Part shown: positions 35,541 through 43,548 of the stretch, one piece after another
How positions within the stretch are numbered: the first letter of the stretch is position 1
Layout: the number at the start of each line of letters is the position of its first letter
NCBI RefSeq assembly: GCF_040719375.1
Contig: NZ_JBFDTP010000001.1
Span: forward strand, 806,001-870,000
Direction: 5' to 3'
Length of the DNA: 64,000 bases
Source of the DNA: Clostridium sp. AN503
Lineage (GTDB): Bacteria; Bacillota; Clostridia; Lachnospirales; Lachnospiraceae
Made by a program: the position numbers and the translations under genes
The notes under the pieces: generated by a model
Databases searched by the model: none
What the model saw: the letters and a program-made list of their open reading frames with translations, nothing else
What the model was told of the DNA's origin: nothing

Positions 35541-35629
35541 AAATCTTGTCCTCCTTAAAACATCCGTTTTCTTTTACATTTCACTCCGGCTGTCCTGCTG
35601 CAAGCTCCGCACTCCGTTTTGCGCTTTGC

Positions 35630-35639
35630 TTGTATACAA
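35630..35639. promoter_or_regulatory. GntR-type operator palindrome, site 1 (dctP side)
   Basis: TTGTATACAA is a perfect 10-base palindrome just downstream of the predicted start of dctP transcription, which fits repression. Confidence 0.75.
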
Positions 35640-35649
35640 CCATGGCTTG

Positions 35650-35678
35650 ATATTAACATATTCTTACTATAAAATCAA
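35650..35678 (-). promoter_or_regulatory. promoter of the second TRAP operon
   Basis: TTGATT (35678-35673) and TAATAT (35655-35650) are 17 bases apart on the minus strand; the predicted start is near 35643. Confidence 0.7.
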
Positions 35679-35867
35679 TACTCTTTCACAACATTTTTAT
35701 GTGCATATTTTAATATCAGTTCCCAATAATTAATCGCTTTTTGTCTATTATGCATATAATTTTTTATGGGTTTTTGTATGATATTCGCAGTAAAACGCAC
35801 TGTTTTCGCCATTTTTTTCCTTTTATCTGTTCAACCTTGCCAAATTCGCTGCCGCCATTTCGTCAAC

Positions 35868-35879
35868 CTTGTATACAAG
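35868..35879. promoter_or_regulatory. GntR-type operator palindrome, site 2 (gntR side)
   Basis: CTTGTATACAAG is a perfect 12-base palindrome holding the same TTGTATACAA core as site 1, 28 bases upstream of the gntR -35 box. Confidence 0.75.
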
Positions 35880-35906
35880 TATCTCGTAATGTCGCTTTTT
35901 GCGTAT

Positions 35907-35935
35907 TTGACAGTTCATTGTTTCTCCCCTATAAT
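35907..35935 (+). promoter_or_regulatory. consensus promoter of the GntR gene
   Basis: TTGACA (35907-35912) and TATAAT (35930-35935) with a 17-base spacer match the sigma-70 consensus exactly. Confidence 0.88.
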
Positions 35936-36002
35936 GAGAACATGGAACAGAGGACAACCTGTCGCCAGGCTTTTTTGCTGTGTGCAGGAATGGAGGTATA
36001 TT

Positions 36003-36692
36003 TTGGAGATGAATCTGAGCAATGATGAGATTTATGATATTCTGGAACGGGAGATTGTGACCCTGGAGATCAGGCCCGGAGAAGTTTTAAGTGAAAATAC
36101 GCTCTGTAAGAGGTTCAGCATATCCCGCACACCGATCCGGAGTATCCTGCAGCGTCTTCAGCAGAACGGCTTTGTCCAGATTGTTCCCCATAAAGGTACT
36201 ATTGTCACCCCCATCGACTTGAATATAGCCAGCCAGTGGATCTATCAGCGCATGGCGGTGGAATGTATGGTCCTGCGGGATTTCCTTCAGATGTATTCCC
36301 CCACCGACCTTGCCCGTATCCACTATATCCAGCAGCAGCTCCTGGATATTGCGGAGACGCGCCACACTTCGGATCAGTTCGATATCAACCAGTTTTTGAC
36401 CACAGACTTATCCATGCACCGGGTGTGGTTCCAGGCTACGGACAAGCTTTACCTCTGGGACACCCTTACAAAGCCCCAGGCCGACTACTCCCGCTTTATC
36501 CGCCTGGATATCGTGGGCGCCCGCAATGTGCCGGATGTACTTGAGGAACACTTGGAACTGATCGACCTGATCGAGGAAAAAGACGCCGCCGCTATCGAAC
36601 CGCTGCTGAAACGCCACCTGTACGGCGGTGTGAGACGGATGGGCGGACAGCTGTTTTCTGATGAATACCGGGATTATTTTAAACAGGAATAA
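36003..36692 (+). CDS. GntR family transcriptional regulator (FadR/FCD type)
   Basis: This 229-residue regulator has an N-terminal winged helix (EIYDILEREIVTLEIRPGEVLSENTLCKRFSISRTPIRSILQRLQQNGFVQIVPHKGTIV) and a C-terminal all-helical FCD-like ligand domain with a metal-site-like TDLSMHRVWFQAT. The best start is TTG 36003, six bases after GGAGG; ATG 36009 two codons later is the alternative. The open frame extends far upstream to 35766 but runs through its own promoter, so the longer form is rejected. It faces the second TRAP operon and two shared palindromes lie between, so it is very likely that operon's regulator. FCD regulators commonly sense sugar acids. Confidence 0.92.
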   Translation: MEMNLSNDEIYDILEREIVTLEIRPGEVLSENTLCKRFSISRTPIRSILQRLQQNGFVQIVPHKGTIVTPIDLNIASQWIYQRMAVECMVLRDFLQMYSPTDLARIHYIQQQLLDIAETRHTSDQFDINQFLTTDLSMHRVWFQATDKLYLWDTLTKPQADYSRFIRLDIVGARNVPDVLEEHLELIDLIEEKDAAAIEPLLKRHLYGGVRRMGGQLFSDEYRDYFKQE

Positions 36693-36781
36693 CTTAAAAT
36701 CAGCCAACCGGGAAAACAATCCCGGACGGCTGATTCTTTTTATCGTACTTACTTGCAAGGATCTTACACTCTCACGCGGTC

Positions 36782-37993
36782 TTAGTAATTCTCTTTCCTC
36801 ACCTCAAAGAAGCTCTGGCTCATCCCGCAGACCGGGCAGGCCTCAGGAGCCTTTTTGCCCATCACCAGATGCCCGCAGACGCGGCATTCCCAGATGCACT
36901 CCTCGGATTTCTCAAACACCCGTTTCATCTCCACGTTGTCTAACAGCTTACGGTACCGCTCTTCATGAGTCTTCTCGATGGCCCCTACCCTGCGGAACTT
37001 CTCCGCAAGCTCCGGGAAGCCCTCTTCCTGCGCATCCCTGGCAAACCGGTCATACATATCCGTCCATTCGTAGTTCTCGCCTTCTGCTGCCGCAAGAAGG
37101 TTCTCTGCCGTGCTGCCCAGATGCCCCAGCTCCTGGAACCATACCCTCGCGTGCTCCTGCTCATTGCGGGCTGTCTTTAAGAAGATCTCTGCAAGCTGGT
37201 CGTAGCCCTCCTGCATGGCAATGTTTGCAAAGTATGTATACTTGTTCCTGGCCTGGCTCTCCCCTGCAAAGCCCTCCATCAGATTTTTCTCTGTTTTGGT
37301 CCCTGCATATGGATTCCCGCCCTTTGGCTCCTCGATCTTTTCGAATTTGGAAGCCGGCTGTTTGCAGATCGGACATACAAAATCTGCCGGAAGCTCTCCC
37401 TCATGAATATAACCGCATACAGTACAACGCCATCTTTCCACCTTATTTTCCTCCTTATTCCCGGTCCTGTTTTCCGGGTTCTCAGTTTTATTGTTTGATC
37501 GATCATGCTTCAGCAGCGTGATCAGCTCCTTTGCCGCTTCCGCCGGGAAGTCCTCTCTGGTCCCGATCTCCTGCTCCAGGGCCATGTAAAGGAATTCTCC
37601 CGCCTCCCTGCTCTGGGGCAGCATATATGCCGCCTCTCTCAGGATATCCTCCGCCATGATACGGTTTGATCTGGCGATCGCCCGGGCGAACTGCCGCTCC
37701 ACCGGGTTTTCGGTCTCAGCTGCGATTCCCTCTGCCATCTGCTCCTGCCGGGTCTTGCTGCCCGCAAGATGTTTCAACGTATTTAAGACAGCAGCCTCTT
37801 TTTCCTGCTGAGGCGGATATTCCTTCGGGACCAGCACGATGGCATGAGATGGGCAGGCATTGGCACAAGCGCCGCATCCGATGCATTTTGACGCATCAAT
37901 CTGGCCGTTCTCCGTATCAGACGCCCCTGTGGGACACACATACAGGCAGAGACAGTCTTTGGTACAACGGTCTATATTACGGACTGCATACAT
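36782..37993 (-). CDS. four-module redox protein: ferredoxin - rubredoxin - rubrerythrin - rubredoxin
   Basis: This 403-residue protein strings together electron carriers and a peroxide-reducing centre. Residues about 1-57 are a two-cluster ferredoxin; the first site is unusual ([12 protein letters not shown]) and the second classic ([12 protein letters not shown]). A helical linker (about 60-185) is followed by a rubredoxin knuckle pair from W188 (CTVCGY, CPICKQ). The ferritin-like di-iron rubrerythrin domain (about 225-355) has [27 protein letters not shown] and [10 protein letters not shown] ligands. A last rubredoxin (CRVCGH, CPVCGM) closes it. It likely reduces H2O2 in the cytoplasm. It lies six bases after the next gene and shares its promoter. 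Confidence 0.9.
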   Translation of the reverse strand: MYAVRNIDRCTKDCLCLYVCPTGASDTENGQIDASKCIGCGACANACPSHAIVLVPKEYPPQQEKEAAVLNTLKHLAGSKTRQEQMAEGIAAETENPVERQFARAIARSNRIMAEDILREAAYMLPQSREAGEFLYMALEQEIGTREDFPAEAAKELITLLKHDRSNNKTENPENRTGNKEENKVERWRCTVCGYIHEGELPADFVCPICKQPASKFEKIEEPKGGNPYAGTKTEKNLMEGFAGESQARNKYTYFANIAMQEGYDQLAEIFLKTARNEQEHARVWFQELGHLGSTAENLLAAAEGENYEWTDMYDRFARDAQEEGFPELAEKFRRVGAIEKTHEERYRKLLDNVEMKRVFEKSEECIWECRVCGHLVMGKKAPEACPVCGMSQSFFEVRKENY

Positions 37994-37998
37994 AAACG

Positions 37999-38688
37999 TT
38001 ACCCCCTTTCCACCTTCGTCAGTTTTTTCTTCGGTACCTTACAGATCGGGCAGATCTCCGGGGGCGTATCGCCGATATAGATAAAGCCGCAGATCTCACA
38101 CACATAAATGCTGGTGTTCTCGATCATTGCATCCCCTTCCTTTTCGTATCTTGCGATCAGGGAATTCATGATCCGGGTTGACTTTTCACTCCAGGTAAGC
38201 GCCCGCAGCGCTCCCCGGTCGGGCTTTTCACCGGCAGCCGCGTTGGCTTCGGGATATCCCGTCTCCAGATCCTCGTTTATGCGCTTAAGCAGGTCATCCA
38301 TATCCTGACCGGTAATGATACCCGCCTTATTCTGATAATACTCCGCCAGCTTCCAGAACTGCTCCGCCTCTCTTGCTAGATACTGCTTCTCACAGCCCTT
38401 TGCCAGATTGGAACACAGGGCGCTTAGCTGCGCGGGCGTCATCTCCTTTAAGTCCTCACCTCCGGTGTGGTCCTCTCTCTGTCCGGAATGCGGGCGCTCA
38501 CGAGAGACCTGTTTTTCCTGTGCTGCTTCCGCCTGCAGCACAAACTCGGATCTGGCGGCGCCGCACAGAGGACAGACCCAGTCCTCCGGCAGCTCTTCCC
38601 ACTTTGTCCCCGGTGCAATCCCGGCGTCCGGGATTCCAGCCGCCTCATCATAAATGTAGCCGCAGATACTGCATATGTATTTCTTCAT
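37999..38688 (-). CDS. double rubredoxin protein with helical linker
   Basis: This 229-residue protein has a full rubredoxin at the N-terminus ([39 protein letters not shown], complete with the usual Trp and Gly) and a short rubredoxin-like zinc-ribbon/desulforedoxin type module at the end ([23 protein letters not shown]). The middle (about 60-185) is helical and polar, without a family I recognise, but resembles in length the linker of the downstream protein. It is probably an electron donor to rubrerythrin. ATG 38688 has GGAGG six bases upstream; the open frame further up is not translated. Confidence 0.88.
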   Translation of the reverse strand: MKKYICSICGYIYDEAAGIPDAGIAPGTKWEELPEDWVCPLCGAARSEFVLQAEAAQEKQVSRERPHSGQREDHTGGEDLKEMTPAQLSALCSNLAKGCEKQYLAREAEQFWKLAEYYQNKAGIITGQDMDDLLKRINEDLETGYPEANAAAGEKPDRGALRALTWSEKSTRIMNSLIARYEKEGDAMIENTSIYVCEICGFIYIGDTPPEICPICKVPKKKLTKVERG

Positions 38689-38745
38689 TTCACCCCTCCT
38701 TGACTGTTTTCCTCTCTGTTTCTCCAAGTCTGTTTTAATATGTTC

Positions 38746-38787
38746 AGTATAGCATACCAGATAATGGTTATCTGTGACTTGGTCACA
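38746..38787 (-). promoter_or_regulatory. class II Crp/Fnr-type promoter of the rubredoxin operon
   Basis: The -10 TATACT (38751-38746) has no -35 at 17 bases, but the palindrome TGTGACTTGGTCACA (38773-38787) is centred 41 bases before the predicted start, the place where Crp/Fnr activators sit. Confidence 0.75.
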
Positions 38788-38790
38788 AAA

Positions 38791-38805
38791 TGATAATTAT
38801 TATCA
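38791..38805. promoter_or_regulatory. perfect Fur-type box
   Basis: TGATAATTATTATCA equals the 7-1-7 Fur consensus of Bacillus (TGATAATnATTATCA) at every position. A PerR box would have A in place of the outer G/C pair. It lies between the two divergent genes, just upstream of the Crp-type site. Confidence 0.8.
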
Positions 38806-38872
38806 TTATTGTTTATTCAGCCCGTATCCACTTTCTATATCGCAAAAACGGATGTTGAAAAGAACTCTTTGC

Positions 38873-38901
38873 TTGTCATTTTATAAAATTCACTGTATGA
38901 T
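38873..38901 (+). promoter_or_regulatory. promoter of the Crp/Fnr gene at 38938
   Basis: TTGTCA (38873-38878) and TATGAT (38896-38901) are 17 bases apart. Confidence 0.72.
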
Positions 38902-38937
38902 GAGAGTAGTGTACTTTATGACGAAAGGACATACTTT

Positions 38938-39618
38938 ATGTTAACAAAAAAAGATTCCATCCTCTTAAGTTCCAGGCTGCCCTTCTGGGATCACCTCAGC
39001 GCGGAGCAGAAGGACTACCTGACTGCCAATACAAAGCTGATGCATTTCTCCAAAGGGCAGGCGTTCAACAGCGGCGGTGACGACTGCGGAGGTATCCTGC
39101 TGCTGCTCAGGGGAATGCTCCGCGCTTATATTATCTCTGACGAAGGACGGGAGGTCTCTCTGTACCGGCTGGAATCCGGGGATGCCTGTACACTTTCCGC
39201 AGCCTGCATCATGCAGACCATCGACTTTGACATCTTTATAAGCTCTGAAGCCGAAACAGATGTACTGCTCATTAGCACTGCGGCTTTTTCCCGCATTTCT
39301 GCGGAGAACATCCATGCGGAGCTATTCTGTTACAAGACTGCCACTGAGCGTTTTTCTGACGTCATGTGGACCATACAACAGATACTCTTCACCAGCTTTG
39401 ACAAGAGGCTGGCGGCTTTTCTGCTGGAGGAGACCGCAAAGAGCGGAAGCCTGACCATCCACATGACCCATGAACAGATTGCACGGTATCTGGGCAGTGC
39501 CCGAGAGGTCGTGTCGCGGATGCTCAAATATTTTTCCGGCGAAGGTTATGTTGCTTTATCCAGGGGCGGAATTACCGTTACTGATGAAAAACGGCTGAGA
39601 AAAGTCTTGAACCATTGA
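38938..39618 (+). CDS. Crp/Fnr family transcriptional regulator, likely controlling the rubredoxin operon
   Basis: This 226-residue protein has a sensor barrel (DHLSAEQKDYLTANTKLMHFSKGQAFNSGGDDCGGILLLLRGMLRAYIISDEGREVSLYRLESGDACTLSAACIMQ) and a winged helix with MTHEQIARYLGSAREVVSRMLKYFSGEGYVALSRGGITV. Cys residues at DDCGG, DACTLSAACIM are inside the barrel, a pattern shared with anaerobe Crp-like regulators that may sense redox. It faces the rubredoxin operon, whose promoter has a Crp-type palindrome at -41. GGACATACTTT precedes the ATG with GAAAGGA at normal distance. Confidence 0.92.
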   Translation: MLTKKDSILLSSRLPFWDHLSAEQKDYLTANTKLMHFSKGQAFNSGGDDCGGILLLLRGMLRAYIISDEGREVSLYRLESGDACTLSAACIMQTIDFDIFISSEAETDVLLISTAAFSRISAENIHAELFCYKTATERFSDVMWTIQQILFTSFDKRLAAFLLEETAKSGSLTIHMTHEQIARYLGSAREVVSRMLKYFSGEGYVALSRGGITVTDEKRLRKVLNH

Positions 39619-39673
39619 TAATATGGAACTTGTAATGTATAATAATGGCTAAACAACGATCAGGGAGGTTTGT

Positions 39674-40096
39674 ATGCTGAAACAATTATCGATATACGCA
39701 GAAAATAAAAAAGGGACGCTTCAGTGCATCACCGGGATCCTTCTCCGGGAGGAGATCAATATCCTCGGTTCCGTTACCAACGACAGTGCCGAATACGGTA
39801 TTATCCGTATGGTAGTATCCGATGCCGCCAAAGCAAAAGAAGCCATTGAAAAAGAAGGTTATCTCTGCCGTTTGACCAACGTTACCGGCGTAGAAGTTGC
39901 AGACAAGGTAGGAAATCTCCATCATCTGCTGCTGGCACTTTCTGAGAGCAATATTAACGTTGATTACGTTTACCTGTCCTTCAACCGGAATTCCGGCCTG
40001 CCGGTCCTGATCTTTCACACGGAAGGGACCTATGAGGTGGAAGCCTGCCTGACCGGCAAGGGCTTCACTGTTGTGAGTGATTCTGATATCCTGTGA
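39674..40096 (+). CDS. tandem ACT domain protein
   Basis: This 140-residue protein is made of two ACT domains (about 1-68 and 70-140), a fold that binds amino acids or similar effectors. Text such as LSIYAENKKGTLQCITGILLREEINILGSVTNDSAEYGIIRMVV and GNLHHLLLALSESNINVDYVYLSF is typical. There is no enzyme part, so it is probably a small sensor; ligand and partner are unknown. GGGAGG precedes the ATG. It converges with enolase over a shared terminator. Confidence 0.85.
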   Translation: MLKQLSIYAENKKGTLQCITGILLREEINILGSVTNDSAEYGIIRMVVSDAAKAKEAIEKEGYLCRLTNVTGVEVADKVGNLHHLLLALSESNINVDYVYLSFNRNSGLPVLIFHTEGTYEVEACLTGKGFTVVSDSDIL

Positions 40097-40142
40097 CCAG
40101 GATCTGCATCCTGTACAGAAGCATTCTGTGCACATATCAGGT

Positions 40143-40202
40143 AAAACTGCCGCACTGGCTGATGATCCGTTTATATGGACCCCGGCCTGGTGCGGCAGTT
40201 TT
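40143..40202. terminator. bidirectional terminator between ACT protein and enolase genes
   Basis: A perfect 13-bp stem (AAAACTGCCGCAC with GTGCGGCAGTTTT) with a 34-base loop closes both convergent genes. Confidence 0.82.
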
Positions 40203-40212
40203 ATTTTACCTT

Positions 40213-41547
<1,335 letters not shown>

Positions 41548-41591
41548 TTATTCGCCATCCCCGGTTGCCCGGTCTCATGCATCAGTACGTT

Positions 41592-41607
41592 GTTAGCTTT
41601 TGCTAAC
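41592..41607. repeat. small inverted repeat upstream of enolase
   Basis: GTTAGC-TTTT-GCTAAC forms a 6-bp stem with a 4-base loop about 80 bases before the enolase start. It may be an operator or the end signal of the upstream Crp/Fnr gene; neither can be fixed. Confidence 0.35.
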
Positions 41608-41699
41608 CATTTTTAGTGTAACAGATCCAAATCCCTTTTACAAGAGCCTCCAACTATTATTTTTTTCAATTTCTCTGTTTCTATCCCCTATTTTTTACG

Positions 41700-42362
41700 T
41701 TAACCTTTCCCACAGAGCGTAAAACAGTTTTTACTTACCTGCAGGATTCCGTCCCGCTGCATCTTTCCCAGCTCGCCCGACAGGGCGCTGCGGTCCACAC
41801 TCAGATAATCTGCCAGCTGCTGCCGGTTGAATGGGACTGTAACGGTGCTGCTTCCCTGCCTGGCCGCCTGATATGACAGATAGGATAAAAGCCTGCCCCG
41901 GATGGTTTTGGCGGACGTATGCATGATCCTCCGCGACAGATTTAAGTTTTTCTGCGCGGTCGCAGCCAGCAGATTGCGTATCAGCATACTGTGATGCGGA
42001 CAGGCAGAAGGACAGGACGTAAGAACCCTGCCTATATCCAAAAAAAGGATCTCTGAAGACTGCGCCGCAACCACGCTCACCATCATCGGTTCGCCTGGGA
42101 TGCAGGCGTAGGTTTCCCCAAAGATCTGTCCCGGCGTGATATGGTTTAAAATGTCCTTATTCCCCCACAGCCCGTCATTTTCAATATGAACACTTCCGGA
42201 AAGCACCAGCCCCATGGTCTGTATGATATCTCCTGCGTGATGGATCAGCTCCCCTTTTTCATAAGATCTCTGTCTTGCCCCCAGGCATTCCAGCATGGCT
42301 TCCACATCCGGCGGGCGCATCCCACGGAAAAGGACAGTATCTGACAGGAAAACAAAATCCAT
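41700..42362 (-). CDS. Crp/Fnr family transcriptional regulator
   Basis: This 220-residue regulator has a sensor barrel (LECLGARQRSYEKGELIHHAGDIIQTMGLVLSGSVHIENDGLWGNKDILNHITPGQIFGETYAC) and a winged helix (VPFNRQQLADYLSVDRSALSGELGKMQRDGILQVSKNCFTL). A loop CPSACPHH near residue 120 holds two Cys and two His before the dimer helix and could bind a cofactor; this is a guess. GGGAG lies just before ATG 42362. It faces a ferredoxin gene across a perfect 16-base palindrome. Confidence 0.9.
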   Translation of the reverse strand: MDFVFLSDTVLFRGMRPPDVEAMLECLGARQRSYEKGELIHHAGDIIQTMGLVLSGSVHIENDGLWGNKDILNHITPGQIFGETYACIPGEPMMVSVVAAQSSEILFLDIGRVLTSCPSACPHHSMLIRNLLAATAQKNLNLSRRIMHTSAKTIRGRLLSYLSYQAARQGSSTVTVPFNRQQLADYLSVDRSALSGELGKMQRDGILQVSKNCFTLCGKG

Positions 42363-42376
42363 TTTTTCTCCCTTCT

Positions 42377-42419
42377 TGTTGTTATAACAACATCTTTTTC
42401 TGCACAGTTATAGTATAGT
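42377..42419 (+). promoter_or_regulatory. class II Crp/Fnr-type promoter of the ferredoxin gene
   Basis: The palindrome TGTTGTTATAACAACA (42377-42392) is perfect over 16 bases. A -10 box TATAGT (42414-42419) sets the start near 42426, so the palindrome is centred at -41.5. There is no -35 box. Confidence 0.72.
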
Positions 42420-42469
42420 ATATCCGAAAGATAAAAGTATTTCATTAAAAATTTCAAGGAGGAGTCAAC

Positions 42470-43120
42470 ATGATCCGTAGAATTATCCACATCGATAAAG
42501 AGAAATGCAATGGCTGCGGAGCCTGCGCCGAAGCCTGCCACGAAGGCGCGATCGGCATGATAGACGGAAAAGCCGCCCTGCTGCGGGACGATTACTGCGA
42601 CGGCCTGGGGGACTGTCTGCCCACCTGCCCGACCGGGGCGATCACCTTCGTGGAGCGGGAGGCTGCCGTGTTCGACAAAGCGGCTGTCCTGGCTGCCGCA
42701 AAAACCCGGAACGAAAAAAAGGCCGGCGGCAGCGCATCTGTTTCTTCTGTCCCGGTATCCCAGCTCCGCCAGTGGCCGGTCCAGATCAAACTGTCCCCCA
42801 TACAGGCTCCATATTTTGACGGCGCCCATATACTGGTCGCCGCCGACTGCTCTGCTTTCGCTTACGGGGATTTCCACAACCGCTTCATGCGGGACAAGGT
42901 AGTCCTCATCGGCTGTCCCAAGCTGGATGAAGGCGACTACAGTGAAAAACTGGCAGAAATCTTTAAAAATAATAATGTCCAGAGCCTGACTGTCGTCCGT
43001 ATGGAAGTGCCCTGCTGCGGCGGCATCGAACGCGCCGCTGTTACTGCCTTAAAAAACAGCAGCAAATCCATCCCCTGGCAGGTTGTCACACTTTCTCTGG
43101 ACGGTCAGATTCTGGACTGA
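42470..43120 (+). CDS. 4Fe-4S dicluster ferredoxin-type protein
   Basis: This 216-residue protein starts with a two-cluster ferredoxin domain: CNGCGACAEACHEGAI and CDGLGDCLPTCPTGAI, the second with a longer gap between the first two Cys. The rest (about 80-216) is a separate domain with ADCSAFAYGDFHNRFMRDKVVLIGCPKLDEGDYSEKLAEIF and MEVPCCGGIERA, which holds three more Cys. This layout is common in anaerobic Clostridia and of unknown function. GGAGG lies seven bases before the ATG. The divergent Crp/Fnr gene probably activates it. Confidence 0.9.
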   Translation: MIRRIIHIDKEKCNGCGACAEACHEGAIGMIDGKAALLRDDYCDGLGDCLPTCPTGAITFVEREAAVFDKAAVLAAAKTRNEKKAGGSASVSSVPVSQLRQWPVQIKLSPIQAPYFDGAHILVAADCSAFAYGDFHNRFMRDKVVLIGCPKLDEGDYSEKLAEIFKNNNVQSLTVVRMEVPCCGGIERAAVTALKNSSKSIPWQVVTLSLDGQILD

Positions 43121-43134
43121 TTCTTTCCGGCTGT

Positions 43135-43491
43135 TTACTTCAAGGTATCCACAAGCTGCACCACTCTCTCAAACTGTTTCTCAACCGTATCACAGAGCAC
43201 ATGGTAATCGTCCCTCTGCTCCCTTCTGCGAAGCGGCTCAACAATATCGTTGACCGCTTCTAAGAGCGGTGTTAGGCCCAGATTGGCAGCTACGCCTTTC
43301 AGTGTGTGAGCCGCGTTAAATGCAGACTCCAGATCTCCCGCCGCAACCGCCGCCTGCAGCTTCCCCGCATTGTCATCATCGCCCAGCTTGCCAAGCACTT
43401 TCAGATAAAGACGTTCATTCCCCATAAAGCGGGCCATCGTTCCCTGATAGTCCGCTCCATACTCTTCCATTTTTTCCTGTATGCTCTGCAT
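43135..43491 (-). CDS. Hpt (histidine phosphotransfer) domain protein
   Basis: This 118-residue helical protein carries the phosphotransfer His in FNAAHTLKGVAANLGL. It would pass phosphate between the receiver domains of the hybrid kinase encoded upstream and other response regulators. The ATG at 43491 follows GAGAGGG at normal distance; a longer TTG reading to 43512 runs through that site. It is the last gene of the signalling operon, 57 bases after the EAL gene. Confidence 0.92.
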   Translation of the reverse strand: MQSIQEKMEEYGADYQGTMARFMGNERLYLKVLGKLGDDDNAGKLQAAVAAGDLESAFNAAHTLKGVAANLGLTPLLEAVNDIVEPLRRREQRDDYHVLCDTVEKQFERVVQLVDTLK

Positions 43492-43548
43492 CACATATCC
43501 CTCTCTTATCAATATACTTTAAGCGCCGCCCGTCGCAGCAACTGTCTG

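Noticed and set aside
35766..36002. Longer N-terminus of the GntR protein
   Set aside because: The extension runs across the consensus promoter and operator of the same gene and has no ribosome site.
38791..38805. Reading the 15-base box as PerR rather than Fur
   Set aside because: The G/C at the second outer position matches Fur; PerR boxes have A/T there. Cross-binding stays possible.
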